Below, one piece after another: positions 30,400-39,947 of a stretch of DNA of 64,000 nucleotides (positions within the stretch are counted from its first letter, which is position 1; each line of letters begins with the position of its first letter). The stretch covers positions 33,510,082 to 33,574,081 of the forward strand of contig NC_067207.1 in assembly GCF_026262505.1 (NCBI RefSeq), in the 5' to 3' direction. The notes under the pieces are model-generated. The model made no database searches. It saw nothing but the letters and a program-made list of their open reading frames with translations, and had not been told where the DNA came from. The stretch comes from Trichomonas vaginalis G3. Taxonomy: Eukaryota; Parabasalia; Trichomonadida; Trichomonadidae. A program made the translations under genes and the position numbers.

Positions 30400-30430
30400 T
30401 TTTTTCTCACCTCTTTTCTCACCTCATTAT

Positions 30431-31375
30431 TTATAAGCGTTTTACATGAATTGTACGATGTATATTTGAAATCCTAAACAATTTCGTAGCTTCTATTTCT
30501 TCGCTGAGGATATCGAATGTTTTCACAATATTGAATGTATCTTTATACTTCTTCTTGACGTCAGATAATAGGAAATCGTCTGCTGTTGGATAGTTTTTGT
30601 TCAGAAATGTCAACATGTCCATTTTATCTTCTGCTGGCTTTTCTGCTTCTTTCTTTAAGTCTGCGTAATCGTTTCTCATTCTTTCTATCTCTTTTACTGA
30701 GTAGTTATATTTCCTCATTGCTGCTTTACATTTAGAACATTGCGGGTTCATTTTTGCGTTATATTCTGAAACCTTACCTGCTAAAACAACTAAGGCGTCA
30801 ATTGCTCTCTTCATCTCAAAAGTTGTTGGTTTTATTTGTCCATTCCATACTTTGCCTCTTCTGTCTTTATCTCTTATCTGCCACACACATTCAGCAGCTA
30901 ATGAAACAAAGTTATCGTATGTCTTAAACTCCTCAGATTTATATATGTCAGAAATGTTTTTATAAACCATGTCGCAATCTTTGTTCATAACTTTATGGTT
31001 GCAATGAAAACCAAGGAATTCATAATTTACTTTACGTATGAACTTCTTTATTTCTACTGAATCAGTAACTTTAACTTCAATTTCATCGAATTCAGGAATA
31101 GTTAGTTTTTGTTGCTGAACTTCCGGTAATTTAGGCAAATGGTCTATGATATCTTGCATTTCATAAAGATACTGTTCATTTGTTTCATCTTTCGCACTAC
31201 AGTCTAAATTACTTGTTAAAAGTTCTTGCTTTATTCTTTGTATTTCTGTTTCAAAAGTATATGAAGAAGGAATGAAGTTTTTCATCTCTACCAACATTGA
31301 CGTAGGATTCATGACTAACGAGTTTGATGTTGTAGTTGTGGCTTGAATAGTTGTTGTGCCGATTGTTGAAATCAT
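30431..31375 (-). CDS. Unknown cluster protein (314 aa)
   Basis: It starts MISTIGTTTIQATTTTSNSL. It has a helical middle, CDMVYKNISDIYKSEEFKTY, then AAECVWQIRDKDRRGKVW, a CxxC-type CSKCKAAMRKYN near residue 220 that may bind metal, a Lys/Glu-rich coiled coil, and a basic end (HRTIHVKRL). It lies in the KilA-N cluster with palindrome-bearing spacers on both sides. It looks whole. The family is not recognised. A regulatory partner of the KilA-N proteins is possible but only from location. Confidence 0.7.
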   Translation of the reverse strand: MISTIGTTTIQATTTTSNSLVMNPTSMLVEMKNFIPSSYTFETEIQRIKQELLTSNLDCSAKDETNEQYLYEMQDIIDHLPKLPEVQQQKLTIPEFDEIEVKVTDSVEIKKFIRKVNYEFLGFHCNHKVMNKDCDMVYKNISDIYKSEEFKTYDNFVSLAAECVWQIRDKDRRGKVWNGQIKPTTFEMKRAIDALVVLAGKVSEYNAKMNPQCSKCKAAMRKYNYSVKEIERMRNDYADLKKEAEKPAEDKMDMLTFLNKNYPTADDFLLSDVKKKYKDTFNIVKTFDILSEEIEATKLFRISNIHRTIHVKRL

Positions 31376-31482
31376 ATCTTTACATACAAAATAAAAAAAT
31401 AAATAAAAATAAAACTAACTTTATTTTTTATTTCGGGGAAAATTCATGATTTTCAAGAGGTTAGAAAACAGGTTAGAAAAGA

Positions 31483-31496
31483 GGTTAGATCTAACC
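31483..31496. repeat. GGTTAGATCTAACC palindrome (copy 10)
   Basis: A perfect T-variant. The side repeats on the left are AGGTTAGAAAACAGGTTAGA, and TTCTACCC lies on the right. Confidence 0.9.
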
Positions 31497-31577
31497 TTCT
31501 ACCCTAAACATTATTTTTGCTGAAAAATGACCAAATTTCATGAAAATTCAACGGGTGAAAAAACAGGTGAAAAAACA

Positions 31578-31591
31578 GGTGAGATCTCACC
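31578..31591. repeat. GGTGAGATCTCACC palindrome (copy 11)
   Basis: A perfect G-variant in reversed module order (GGTGAAAAAACA left, CTTCACCTAAACATT right). Confidence 0.9.
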
Positions 31592-31701
31592 TCTTCACCT
31601 AAACATTATTTTTGGTGTAAATTTATGACAAAAATAAATGGTACCATTAATGATATCATGACTGTTCTCGTTCATGTCTGATTTACATCTAATGAAAAAG
31701 T

Positions 31702-32787
31702 TTAGAAGAATTTTCTTATTCTTTCTGGCATATTTTTGTCTTTCCAGTACTCCCGCTCTAATGGTCCCAGATGTGTTGGCTTCGACTCTCTCAAGTTCTT
31801 AGATGGTATAACATCTTCAACGCCTCCTTCATATCTTACTTTATAAGTGTCATCGTTTATGTTATAGTCAAGTATTTCAATAACCACTCCTCGCTTTGCT
31901 TCGTCAATGGTTTCAGCAAGTTTGCCATTACTACTTTCAACTAATTTATGTCGAGGGTAAAACGCAATAGAGTCGTCAGCAGCTTTTATAAGATATCCAT
32001 TACCTTGCGTAGAGTCTACGATATAATAATTTCGACTTAACCTTAAACGTTTCTTTGTCAACGGTTTGTCGTCAAGAACTACACGAACTTTTGTACCAGG
32101 AATGAGGGTAAATTGTGTTGAATTTCTGATATTTTGTGTTTGGCTTCGTTTCTTTTGTATATACTTTTCTTCTTGTTGTTGTGTCATTGAATTTGGTGTA
32201 TGTCCTGTTGTAGAATGTGTTGAGGAATTGTAAACTTCGATGAAATGTTTCATTGTTTCTTCGGTAAAGTCTCGCTCTTGGTTTAAATCTCTGAGAGTCC
32301 TTATGAAGCGGTTTATGATGCCGAGTATGTTATGGTTATGGTCTTCAGTAGTGTAGTGAGTTATGTTATGCTTAATAAGAAAATCTGTGATTTCATTGCT
32401 GAGGTATGCACTGTCTTGGTCTGATGTTAAAGTACTTGGGCTATGTTCTGCTACAAACTTTTGTAAAACTCTTAACACTTCACGAGTTCCTTTATTTTTC
32501 ATTGGATATGCATATGCTTTACGAGTGTTAACATTAATGAAGATGAGGAATGGTTTATGTCCTCCTTTTCTGCTTTGAATGAGAGTGTCAAATTGGTATG
32601 CGTCAGGAGTGTTGGAGTAAATTGGTAAAAAGTAGTCGTAAGGGTTTATTTTTGTTTGATGTACAACATTTTTGTCAAAGAACCTTTTCACTTCAGCTCT
32701 GTTAGTAAATCCCCAACTCTTTGCAGCTTCATTGAACTTCTTAAATGACCTCCATGGATGTTGTTCGAATACTTCTTTCAAGCTCAT
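31702..32787 (-). CDS. Retrovirus-like (rve) integrase, looks whole (361 aa)
   Basis: The N-terminal 60 residues are helical. The RNase-H-like integrase core follows, with YQFDTLIQ (Asp 67), HKPFLIFINVNTRKAYAYPM, and LTSDQDSAYLS (Asp 123), then the IINRFIRTLRD helix. A C-terminal chromo/Tudor-like segment (GVVIEILDYNINDDTYKVRY, about 298-317) is followed by LGPLEREYWKDK. Mavericks carry such an integrase for insertion, and the 5-bp target duplication of B is compatible. The chromo-like part may steer target choice. It lies 19 bp downstream of the fibre gene. Confidence 0.85.
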   Translation of the reverse strand: MSLKEVFEQHPWRSFKKFNEAAKSWGFTNRAEVKRFFDKNVVHQTKINPYDYFLPIYSNTPDAYQFDTLIQSRKGGHKPFLIFINVNTRKAYAYPMKNKGTREVLRVLQKFVAEHSPSTLTSDQDSAYLSNEITDFLIKHNITHYTTEDHNHNILGIINRFIRTLRDLNQERDFTEETMKHFIEVYNSSTHSTTGHTPNSMTQQQEEKYIQKKRSQTQNIRNSTQFTLIPGTKVRVVLDDKPLTKKRLRLSRNYYIVDSTQGNGYLIKAADDSIAFYPRHKLVESSNGKLAETIDEAKRGVVIEILDYNINDDTYKVRYEGGVEDVIPSKNLRESKPTHLGPLEREYWKDKNMPERIRKFF

Positions 32788-32806
32788 TTATGTAAAGTTA
32801 AAGAGT

Positions 32807-35800
32807 TTAACCAACTCGTATCCAAGCGTGCATTGTTATATAAGGAGGCATATAATCTTTTCCATTACCTGCTGGGTCTGTAATACCAGCTACAACATGT
32901 GTATGATTTCCTGCAGTTCCACAGAAAATACCTGTGCTTGAATCTACTGGGTCAGTTGTGATATCATATCTGTTCATTCCCTGTCTATTCGAACCCGCTG
33001 CAAGATTTATATAACCTCTTTTTGTTATTGAATGTGAATGGTTTCCTTCCACAGATGTTCTTCCACTGAACCTATGCATATGTGAAGGAAGGTTTTCAAT
33101 ACCGATTTTCTTTGAACCTCCCATCTTCATTGACTGCGTATTAGTGTAGAATGGAAAACTGTCAACTATTTCATACCATCTACCACCAAATAAAGTGTTT
33201 GGATTTATTGGATTCATAGACGTATAAACAGCTCCTATAGGATATATTAAATCATATATGCTCATAACTCTATAAACATATTCTAAAGAACTTATGTCAT
33301 TAAATACCATTTGGAATGTATCTCCCGGATGAAATGTTGCATTTGTTCCACTTTTATAATGTAATGTTAGTTCAATAGAATTATCCAAGAAAAATTCAAA
33401 AGTATCTGGTTGAAGACCTCTAACAAATTCAAATGGAGTTGCTGGTTCACCATTTATAATTTCTGTTGTAAATGTCATTGTATCTGGTTTCGAAAATTTC
33501 TTTGTTAGTTCTGCATCCACATAAGTTTTGTCTGCTTTCTTATCTAACATTGCTGGTAGTTCATGTGCTTCAAAGTTTCTGGCATGACCTTCAATGTTCA
33601 TACATTTGTTATTTAAGGAGTTTAGTGTATCTTTTACGCTTGTACTTGGATTCTCTAAAGGTGCACTTGAACCAAGGTATAGTTCAATATTATGTCGTCT
33701 GCTCTAACAGTAGTGAAGGATTTATGTGTATGTTCTTTATCTGCTTTTTTATCTAATGTAGCTTGAAGTTCATTTATATCGGAGATATTGTGTTTATGAG
33801 ATTTCAAAACTTTGTTCATTGCTTCGAGTTCAACTTTGTCAGCTTTACTTTTAATAGCATCTTCAAACGTTATTTTTGCCTTAACTCTCAATGTAAATCT
33901 TGGTTCAACTAATACACCGTTAACATTGAAAGTAGAGGCATAAATTTCACCGGTATAACCAAATGCTTCTGGTGCTTTAGCTACATCATACTGTACAGTA
34001 CAGCTTATGTCATAACCTTTAGCACGAATGTATTTATATCTTCTTTCATTAACATTTTTTGTCTTCGCTTCATCACTTCGTGTTAAATATCCATGGTAGT
34101 CCGTTATAATCTGTTCGTCTGAAGTTATATAATGAACATGGTTCTTGTCCGCTTTACTATTTAATGTAGCTTGAAGTTCATTTATATCGGAGATATTGTG
34201 TTTATGAGATTTCAAAACTTTGTTCATTGCGTCAAGTTCATTTTTGTCCGCTTTATTATTTAATGTAGCTTGAAGTTCATTTATATCGGAGATATTGTGT
34301 TTATGTTCTTTATCTGCTTTTTCGGCTAATTTCTCTTCTATCTCATTTATTTCAAGTTCATGCCTACCACCACCTCCCGAAGAAGTATTTTTCTTCAGCT
34401 CTTGAAGAACGTCCACTTCGCCATCTTTGGTGTCAATAATGAGACTTTGAGTTAAAACCTTTCCTGTCTTAATGGATGTTTGTAAAACTTCTTCTTCACC
34501 GTGTTCGGGGTCATGGTCGTCATCATATCTTGTGAAATCAGAGATGTTGTCATACATTAAGCATATCTGTCTCAAAAGTTCTGCTATTTGAAACTGGAAC
34601 GAAAGATATACAGAACTTTCATCATCTCCTAAAGTCAAGTCTGCTTTCTTAAGTATTTCTTGAATGTATGCAATGAGAACAGAGTACCTTGGAAAATATT
34701 CGAACAATATTTCATTAGCTGTTGGTTTTGGTGGTTCTTCTGGAGTTTCTGTTGTTTCAGTTCCTTCTGAGTTTCTGTTGGAGTTTCTGCATCTCTTGAC
34801 TTCAATGCTCTTGCTCTCAAAGACCTAAATGTTAGAGCACCGGGTTTTACAAAGGACTTTATAAATGCTTTAATAGTTCCTGGTAAGTTATTGTTAGCAT
34901 TAAGTAAGTTCCTTATGCTTCCATCATGTACGTCCATAGCACTATGTAAAAAATCTATACTTTTCTTGTAGTCAGCAATAGACTGACTGTGATTTTTTAA
35001 AGATTTGTCAATACCTTTAAGCCAATCTTCATGCATGTCTGATACTGAGCCAAGAATATCATTTGCTTCCTTTAGTGTATTTTGTGCTTCTCGTAAAGTA
35101 TCCAATCCCGTACGTGCATTGTTTGCTATACGTCTTACAGTATCTATTTGACTCCTTGTTTCTTGCATCCAACCAGATAAAGTTTTAATAGTATCCGAAC
35201 CATTTGAAATGAAGTTCAAAGCATTTTTAACGTCATCTAAAGCTTCTTCACCAAGTACTGCCCATATCTTTCCGATTTGGTATTGAAGAACTCCATATGA
35301 AGCAGCTGTTAAACCAGTATTTATAAGGTCCCATATCCATGATTTAGCAGTTTTTCCATCCTTTCCATCCTTTCCATCCAAACCGTTTTCGCCTTGAGGT
35401 CCTTGTATTCCTTGTATTCCTTGTATTCCTTGTGGTCCTTGTGGTCCTTGTGGTCCGGTGTCACCCTTCTCTCCTTTCAGTTCATCTTTATGTTCGTTAT
35501 AATATTCTAATGTCATAAGGTGTACATCATTACTGCTACCAGCAACGCCGAGAATTTGTTTCTCATTCATGACTAAATTCTTTAGGCATTTAATGTTGTC
35601 GTCAAATCGAAAGCTCTTTAACAATTCAATGAGAACATTCAGTACTTTCACTAATGAGGCATCTACTGTAGAATTTATATATTGCACCGTTCCATCATTT
35701 ATGATGGGAACCTTGCTTGTTGTAATGAATGGGTCATAAGTGTTAAAAGTATCGAAATCAATGACTTTTTTAGTTTTTCCATCGTCAATGACTAAATCAT

Positions 35801-35890
35801 TGCCTTCAACGGTTAAAGTTGAGTTTTCGTTTACTATTCATGTGCTCTTCTTGCTTCATTTGTTTCATACGCATATGCAGCAATAGTCAT
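32807..35890 (-). pseudogene. Fibre protein: collagen-like shaft, repeats, phage-type collar (element B, broken)
   Basis: About 1,030 codons in order: a short N-terminal part (MTIAAYAYETNEARR), a collagen-like stretch of about 13 Gly-X-Y triplets (35360-35480, GPQGPQGPQGIQGIQG), a helical shaft, repeats of HKHNISDINELQATL plus KADK (33740-34330), then the collar domain (YPIGAVYTSMN near 33230, IENLPSHMHRF near 33080, KDYMPPYITMHAWIRVG at the end). The collar domain belongs to the bacteriophage tail-fibre type. It is likely a receptor-binding spike of the particle. About three breaks are present. Confidence 0.8.
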
Positions 35891-35897
35891 ATTTTAA

Positions 35898-36674
35898 TGA
35901 GAATAAAATGTTGTTCTATTTGCAAAGTACAGACCCAAACGAATACGGGACAGTAAAGCTACAAACAAACTTAGGTCTTCAGAATGAAGCGCTTGCTTTC
36001 AGAGTTGTTGACTTCAATACTATCGCAACTTTTTCGTCATAACAGATGAAACAGATTTCATAGAGATTGAAATAGATGACAAAAGAAGTGTTATAACATT
36101 TCCTAACAGAGCCGAGTACAGAATAGATAAAATTGCTGGAGTCATAGATACTCTCATAAATGAAGAAACTATTGACAACATAGATGTCGAACTCTCTTCT
36201 GAGGGAACATTGAAGTTCAGTAGCAAGAAAGAGTTCAAGATAACACGAATGAGTCATAGAGTTCAACTTCTTTTAGGAGCATACCATATGACATTTCCTT
36301 TGAAAAGTGTTGACAAAACGATTGAGATGAAATCTGTTCCATACGTATGTTATGGCAATTGTTTGTACATTGAGTCTAAAATAGCTAATGTCACAGGCAT
36401 TTCAGGAGTTAATAGTAAAGGTTCAGTAGAATATAAATCCTTCTGTTATGCAGTCAATTCAATGTTCATTCCAAACGTTCCTGTCATAGCAACTCATTTA
36501 GGTAAATGGGTTCGCATTAGTCCTCATAATTTGAAAGACATGCAATTCAGACTAGTTGACTTTCAAGGCGAGCCTGTAGAACTGAAGGCACCAGTGCGAA
36601 TGACTGTTGAAGTTGACTTTTTAGAAAATATTAAATGCAACAGCTTACAAGAGAACTCAGAGCTAAAAATATAA
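35898..36674 (+). pseudogene. Minor virion-like protein of element B, about two breaks
   Basis: It is divergent from the fibre gene, with starts 7 bp apart. It is readable over nearly all of its length: ALAFRVVDFNTIA, ITRMSHRVQLLLGAYHMTFP, VCYGNCLYIESKIANVTGIS, and KDMQFRLVDFQGEPVELKAP near the end. The final motif fits jelly-roll-type minor virion proteins. The divergent pairing with the fibre suggests a fibre-base or vertex protein (inference). Its 3' end overlaps the start of 36635. Confidence 0.55.
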
Positions 36675-36904
36675 AGTATGAATGTTATGTATTAGGTCAT
36701 GAACTTTGGTTGTTGCTGTTTGATGAAACAAATGAGTTAGTTATGTCAGTCAAGAGAACAGAAAAAGGCGTCAAAGGCGCCGAGCGCAAAGCGCTATATT
36801 GTGTTAGTGAAAACTGCACCAAGTCAATAAGATTAGGTTTGCATTATGAAGATGAGTTCGATACTGTTGAAGAAGTTTTGGATAGATATTACAAATTGCT
36901 TTAA
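36635..36904 (+). CDS. Unknown small protein (89 aa)
   Basis: It starts MQQLTRELRAKNIKYECYVL and overlaps the end of the preceding gene by 40 bp. It has a strand-rich core (ELWLLLFDETNELVMSVKR). In the middle, GVKGAERKALYCV is encoded by a GC-rich hairpin (AGCGCAAAGCGCT, 36783-36795) that looks like an insert. The C-terminus is a helix (FDTVEEVLDRYYKLL). Its stop overlaps the next gene's stop by 4 bp, tail to tail. The family is unknown. It looks whole. Confidence 0.55.
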   Translation: MQQLTRELRAKNIKYECYVLGHELWLLLFDETNELVMSVKRTEKGVKGAERKALYCVSENCTKSIRLGLHYEDEFDTVEEVLDRYYKLL

Positions 36905-37515
36905 TTTACTAAAACATATTTCAAGCAAAGTTTATATTCTGTTGAAAGTTTTGTATACTCGTTCGAATATTTATACTTAAACTCAACTCCTGTAGTTCCT
37001 GGTGTTTCAATGATGCGGATGTTACCTATTTTCATGAATAGTGGAGTTTGACCACAGCATTCGATTTCAGGGTCGAGATAGTCAATGACACATTGTTTCC
37101 CTGTTATTCGTGAGATAACATTTTCAAGGTCCTCCTTTGTTAGAATTATTTGGTTCTTGCTTATAAGATTTGTCAAAAGCTTCTTATCGTCTTTGAGTAA
37201 AATTGTTTGGTATAACTGAAGAAGGTAATGGTCTACGTTATCTGAAGGATTTGTTTGAACATTTGTGTAAGGGTTGTCGTTGGCTTCTCTTGAAAGAATT
37301 TGGTCCAGTGGTGGATACTCTAACTTAACATCTGATGTAGCGTTAGCGTTTGAAGCTGAGTTTAAATTCACGGATTTCAGCTCTGGTTCTTTTTCTTTCA
37401 AACACTCCGAACTATAGTTCTTTATGACAATATTGTTTGTCGTTCGTGAGTCAACATTTGATGTTGGTTCAATTGGAACATTAACGGCACCAGCTAAGAT
37501 GGATTTGCTTCTCAT
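36901..37515 (-). CDS. Unknown protein (204 aa)
   Basis: It starts MRSKSILAGAVNVPIEPTSN. It has a polar, Ser/Asn-rich first third, a helical middle (HYLLQLYQTILLKDDKKLLT), then a strand-rich C-terminus (TPLFMKIGNIRIIETPGTTG, ending YKLCLKYVLVN). It is divergent from 37541, with only 25 bp between the starts. No motif points to a function. It looks whole. A has a broken copy at 9354. Confidence 0.6.
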   Translation of the reverse strand: MRSKSILAGAVNVPIEPTSNVDSRTTNNIVIKNYSSECLKEKEPELKSVNLNSASNANATSDVKLEYPPLDQILSREANDNPYTNVQTNPSDNVDHYLLQLYQTILLKDDKKLLTNLISKNQIILTKEDLENVISRITGKQCVIDYLDPEIECCGQTPLFMKIGNIRIIETPGTTGVEFKYKYSNEYTKLSTEYKLCLKYVLVN

Positions 37516-37540
37516 TTCATATAGAATAAAAACCTTTTAT

Positions 37541-37975
37541 ATGTATGAAATGAACAATATACTCGACAAGGGTTTGAATGTAAAGCTAACGAATGAAAAT
37601 ATTGTTGAATTCACTGAGACAGGAGCTGTGTATAAAGATGTAGAACTACTGAACAAAAGAGCAAAGGGAAGAAGCAGGAATATGAACAAAGGGTGGAAGC
37701 CTATAAAAATTTATGTCAATGATGGCTCAGGAGGTTCAAACATAAAGTATGCAGAAAGTTATAGAGTTTATGCTCTCAAAGGTGAAAAGCCTTCATTTAA
37801 GAACAGCTATTCTAACGCATATCCTCAAAAGCTAACGGATGGGGAAGTGGATGATATGAATGACAGCAAAAATATTAACAGAAATGGCGACAGAGATGCA
37901 TGGAATTTGTTTACCATCAGTCAATTGAAGGTTAACTTTAAAATAATGTTGGTCGTTCCCATGGAATATTTTTGA
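37541..37975 (+). CDS. Unknown basic protein, B copy (144 aa)
   Basis: The start is ATG 37541 (MYEMNNILDKGLNVKL), outside the divergent neighbour. It is the same protein as 8927-9328, with a slightly different C-terminal end. It has a basic middle (LLNKRAKGRSRNMNKGWKP) and a Gly/Ser turn (YVNDGSGGSNIKYAESYRVY). It overlaps the ATPase end tail to tail. The family is unknown. Confidence 0.6.
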   Translation: MYEMNNILDKGLNVKLTNENIVEFTETGAVYKDVELLNKRAKGRSRNMNKGWKPIKIYVNDGSGGSNIKYAESYRVYALKGEKPSFKNSYSNAYPQKLTDGEVDDMNDSKNINRNGDRDAWNLFTISQLKVNFKIMLVVPMEYF

Positions 37976-38826
37976 CTTTAATGGTATTAGTCATGATATG
38001 AATCTCAAGGTATGAACGAGGAGAGATGAGAGACTTATATGCTTCCCAAATTTCTTCAAAAGGTAATGTTATACCTGACTGTTTCCAAATGAGTTCAATA
38101 TCATAACGTGAGAAACCTTGAAAGATAACGAAGTCAGTTATGAGACGTTTTATGTTTAAAGCTAAAAACCTCCATGTTTGCATAAGTATTGCTACAGTTA
38201 AATGGTAATGTCTGACTTTAGTTATGATGTTAGCTAATGGTGAGTCAGGCTTTGAAACTAAACCTTTTCCGGCGAAGTCGTCGCAAACGAGCAGAGTGTT
38301 TGAAGGATATTTTTTGAAGGGGTATTTTGAAAGTTTTGATAGAATGTAGTTTGTCAGTCGTTTCATATCGTAAACTCCTGAGTACTGACGTAAGTGGTGT
38401 TTGTCAATAATTCTTTCCATCTCCTCAGAAGTCTTTTGCATTCCTGACTGTATAAATTCAACGATGGCATAATATTTCCTCTTACGTCGAATGTAACGTT
38501 GAAGAAATTCAATGAGTTCACTGTCTGGAACTTTAACGACAGAGGCTTGAACTTTTGACATAAATGTTTTCGCTGTTGAATCCATAGAGTCTGAAGTTGC
38601 TGATATAATGATTTGGTCATAATATGAGTCGTTTCCTAAACGTTCTGTTATGAGTATATGACGAATGAGGTTAAATGTCTTTACCTGAACCCATCTTTCC
38701 ACAATAGAAATACACACCATTTGAACAGAATTCATAATCTTTGCTGAAAGGAAGAATAAGAGAAGAGTTAAGTTTGTCTGTAGTTTCATTCATGTCTTCA
38801 TCTACGTCATGTATTAAATGCTTCAT
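37938..38826 (-). pseudogene. Genome-packaging ATPase (A32/FtsK-HerA type) of element B (broken)
   Basis: The start ATG at 38826 (MKHLIHDVDEDMNE) is divergent from the penton-like gene at 38843. A P-loop region lies near residue 55, followed by NLIRHILITERLGNDSYYDQ. The Walker B-like LLVCDDFAGKG is near residue 180, then RHYHLTVAILMQTWRFLALN and a C-terminal SPRSYLEIHIM. This order is typical of Maverick, adenovirus-relative and NCLDV packaging ATPases. About two breaks are present. Confidence 0.75.
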
Positions 38827-38842
38827 TTTATCTCCATTAAAA

Positions 38843-39722
38843 ATGCAAGTCAGAAATATTCAGAACATAGCACCGAGTCTAACTGACAAGAGTATAAAGA
38901 TATACTATGAACATGTTATGATGAAACCAACCAAAATTCAAGAAAGTCAGTATACTTATGAATATCCAAGACACTGGGTAGAGTATGTAGGAGGTGAGAA
39001 AGCTATTGAAATCAGACAGGTTCGAAGTATTCCAGCAGGAAGAACAATATTATTGAAGAACTTTAATGTTTTGAGATATAATGATGAAACAAAGAAGCAA
39101 GATAGTTTCCCTGTTGCTGTGTATGTGAACTTAGATACAGGAGATGACATGAAAGTTTTTAACACAAAGCTTCAAACGGTAGTGAGAGAACAACTGACTG
39201 CGGAAGGCATCCATTACCTTCAGAAGTTACCATAGCATATAATTTTGAAACAAACTCAATAGATTTTAAAGTCGTCTCTGCAAAGAAGTCAGGTTTTACA
39301 TTTAATGAAGCAGATGTATATTCGAATGAAAACTTCAAAGCTATTGCATGGTTAGATAATGACGATTGCTTTAAGAAAATATTTAAATTCAGTGACTCAA
39401 CGATGTCAATAGATGACCTTCGTGGAATGTTACCATCGACGTTTACAGTGAAGGTTCAGCAGGATTGCTTACAAGATTGTCAATTGGTGGTATTTGGTCT
39501 CGTGAGAACATTGTTATAAAATCCAGTATAAGTGAATTTGCTGAAGAATCTATATTATGTCTTTCAAACTATATGTATTCGCCGCCGAAGCATTATAGTA
39601 TAACAAACTTTGTCAGTAAGTTTAACATAAGACTTGTCGAACCTTCTTCAATGAAAGATGTTGTGCTACCTAAAGATGGAAAGGATGGACTCATTATTGA
39701 GATGATTTTAATAGCATATTAA
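38843..39722 (+). pseudogene. Penton-like minor capsid gene of element B (broken)
   Basis: It starts MQVRNIQNIAPSLTDKSIKI. Strand-rich: YEYPRHWVEYVGGEKAIEIR, SIPAGRTILLKNFNVLRYND, SFPVAVYVNLDTGDDMKVFN. The later part includes PPKHYSITNFVSKFNIRLVE and DGLIIEMILIAY. It has the same plan as 58446-59292 in element C. The neighbours (ATPase on one side, small virion genes downstream) match the known Maverick penton position. About two breaks are present. The assignment is inferred from family context. Confidence 0.6.
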
Positions 39723-39947
39723 ATGAGCTTGTTCTTGAAGGTCATTCATGATGAAATAACTGTTGTAGAAGATGTTAGCAATTGTTCAGACATTTTGAAG
39801 CGTATAGATGATATAAGAAATAAGTTAGATAGACCGCAAAGCGGTGAGGGCAAAGCCCGTGAGAACGCTTATGTTTCATTGACTTTCTCCAGTAACGAGA
39901 ACTTTTATGAGATAATATTGAAGAGAGATGATTTTAATATGGTGTAA
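39723..39947 (+). CDS. Small protein with mini-hairpin insert, B copy (74 aa)
   Basis: The ATG directly follows the penton-like stop codon, and the stop directly precedes the next ATG, so the three genes are packed without gaps. It starts MSLFLKVIHDEITVVEDVSN. RPQSGEGKAREN comes from the GC-rich paired hairpin at 39833-39858. The end is FYEIILKRDDFNMV. It looks whole. The family is unknown. Confidence 0.65.
   Translation: MSLFLKVIHDEITVVEDVSNCSDILKRIDDIRNKLDRPQSGEGKARENAYVSLTFSSNENFYEIILKRDDFNMV
39833..39858. repeat. Paired GC-rich mini-hairpin (in coding sequence)
   Basis: ACCGCAAAGCGGT (39833-39845) followed by GGGCAAAGCCC (39848-39858). It is the B counterpart of 7071-7096. Confidence 0.8.

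Larger units (their letters stand above)
29737..30430. other. Spacer with KilA-N debris, three palindromes and a 25-bp tandem repeat
   Basis: 29829-30020 holds five or so copies of ACGATTTTCATAGAGTTTT and a block matching 28906-28982, again KilA-N gene fragments. Palindromes lie at 30054-30067, 30257-30270 and 30386-30399. A 25-bp tandem repeat is at 30111-30215. No intact gene is seen. Confidence 0.7.
31376..31701. other. Spacer with two palindromes where A has a KilA-N gene
   Basis: It contains the T-variant palindrome at 31483-31496 and the G-variant at 31578-31591, both with the module reversed. The matching interval in A contains the complete KilA-N gene 15211-15876. Here only the spacer elements remain, so B has lost the gene, or A has gained it. 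Confidence 0.75.

Noticed and set aside
31702-32787. Integrase as part of an LTR retrotransposon
   Set aside because: No reverse transcriptase, gag or LTR is seen. Polymerase B, capsid and ATPase genes and TIRs identify a Maverick.
34635-35687. Collagen-like stretch as a separate host collagen gene
   Set aside because: It is continuous in context with the fibre shaft and the collar tip and lies between Maverick genes.
36901-37515. Candidate adenain-type maturation protease
   Set aside because: I looked for a His, acidic and Cys triad here and in other unknown genes of similar size and found no convincing arrangement, so no protease was called.
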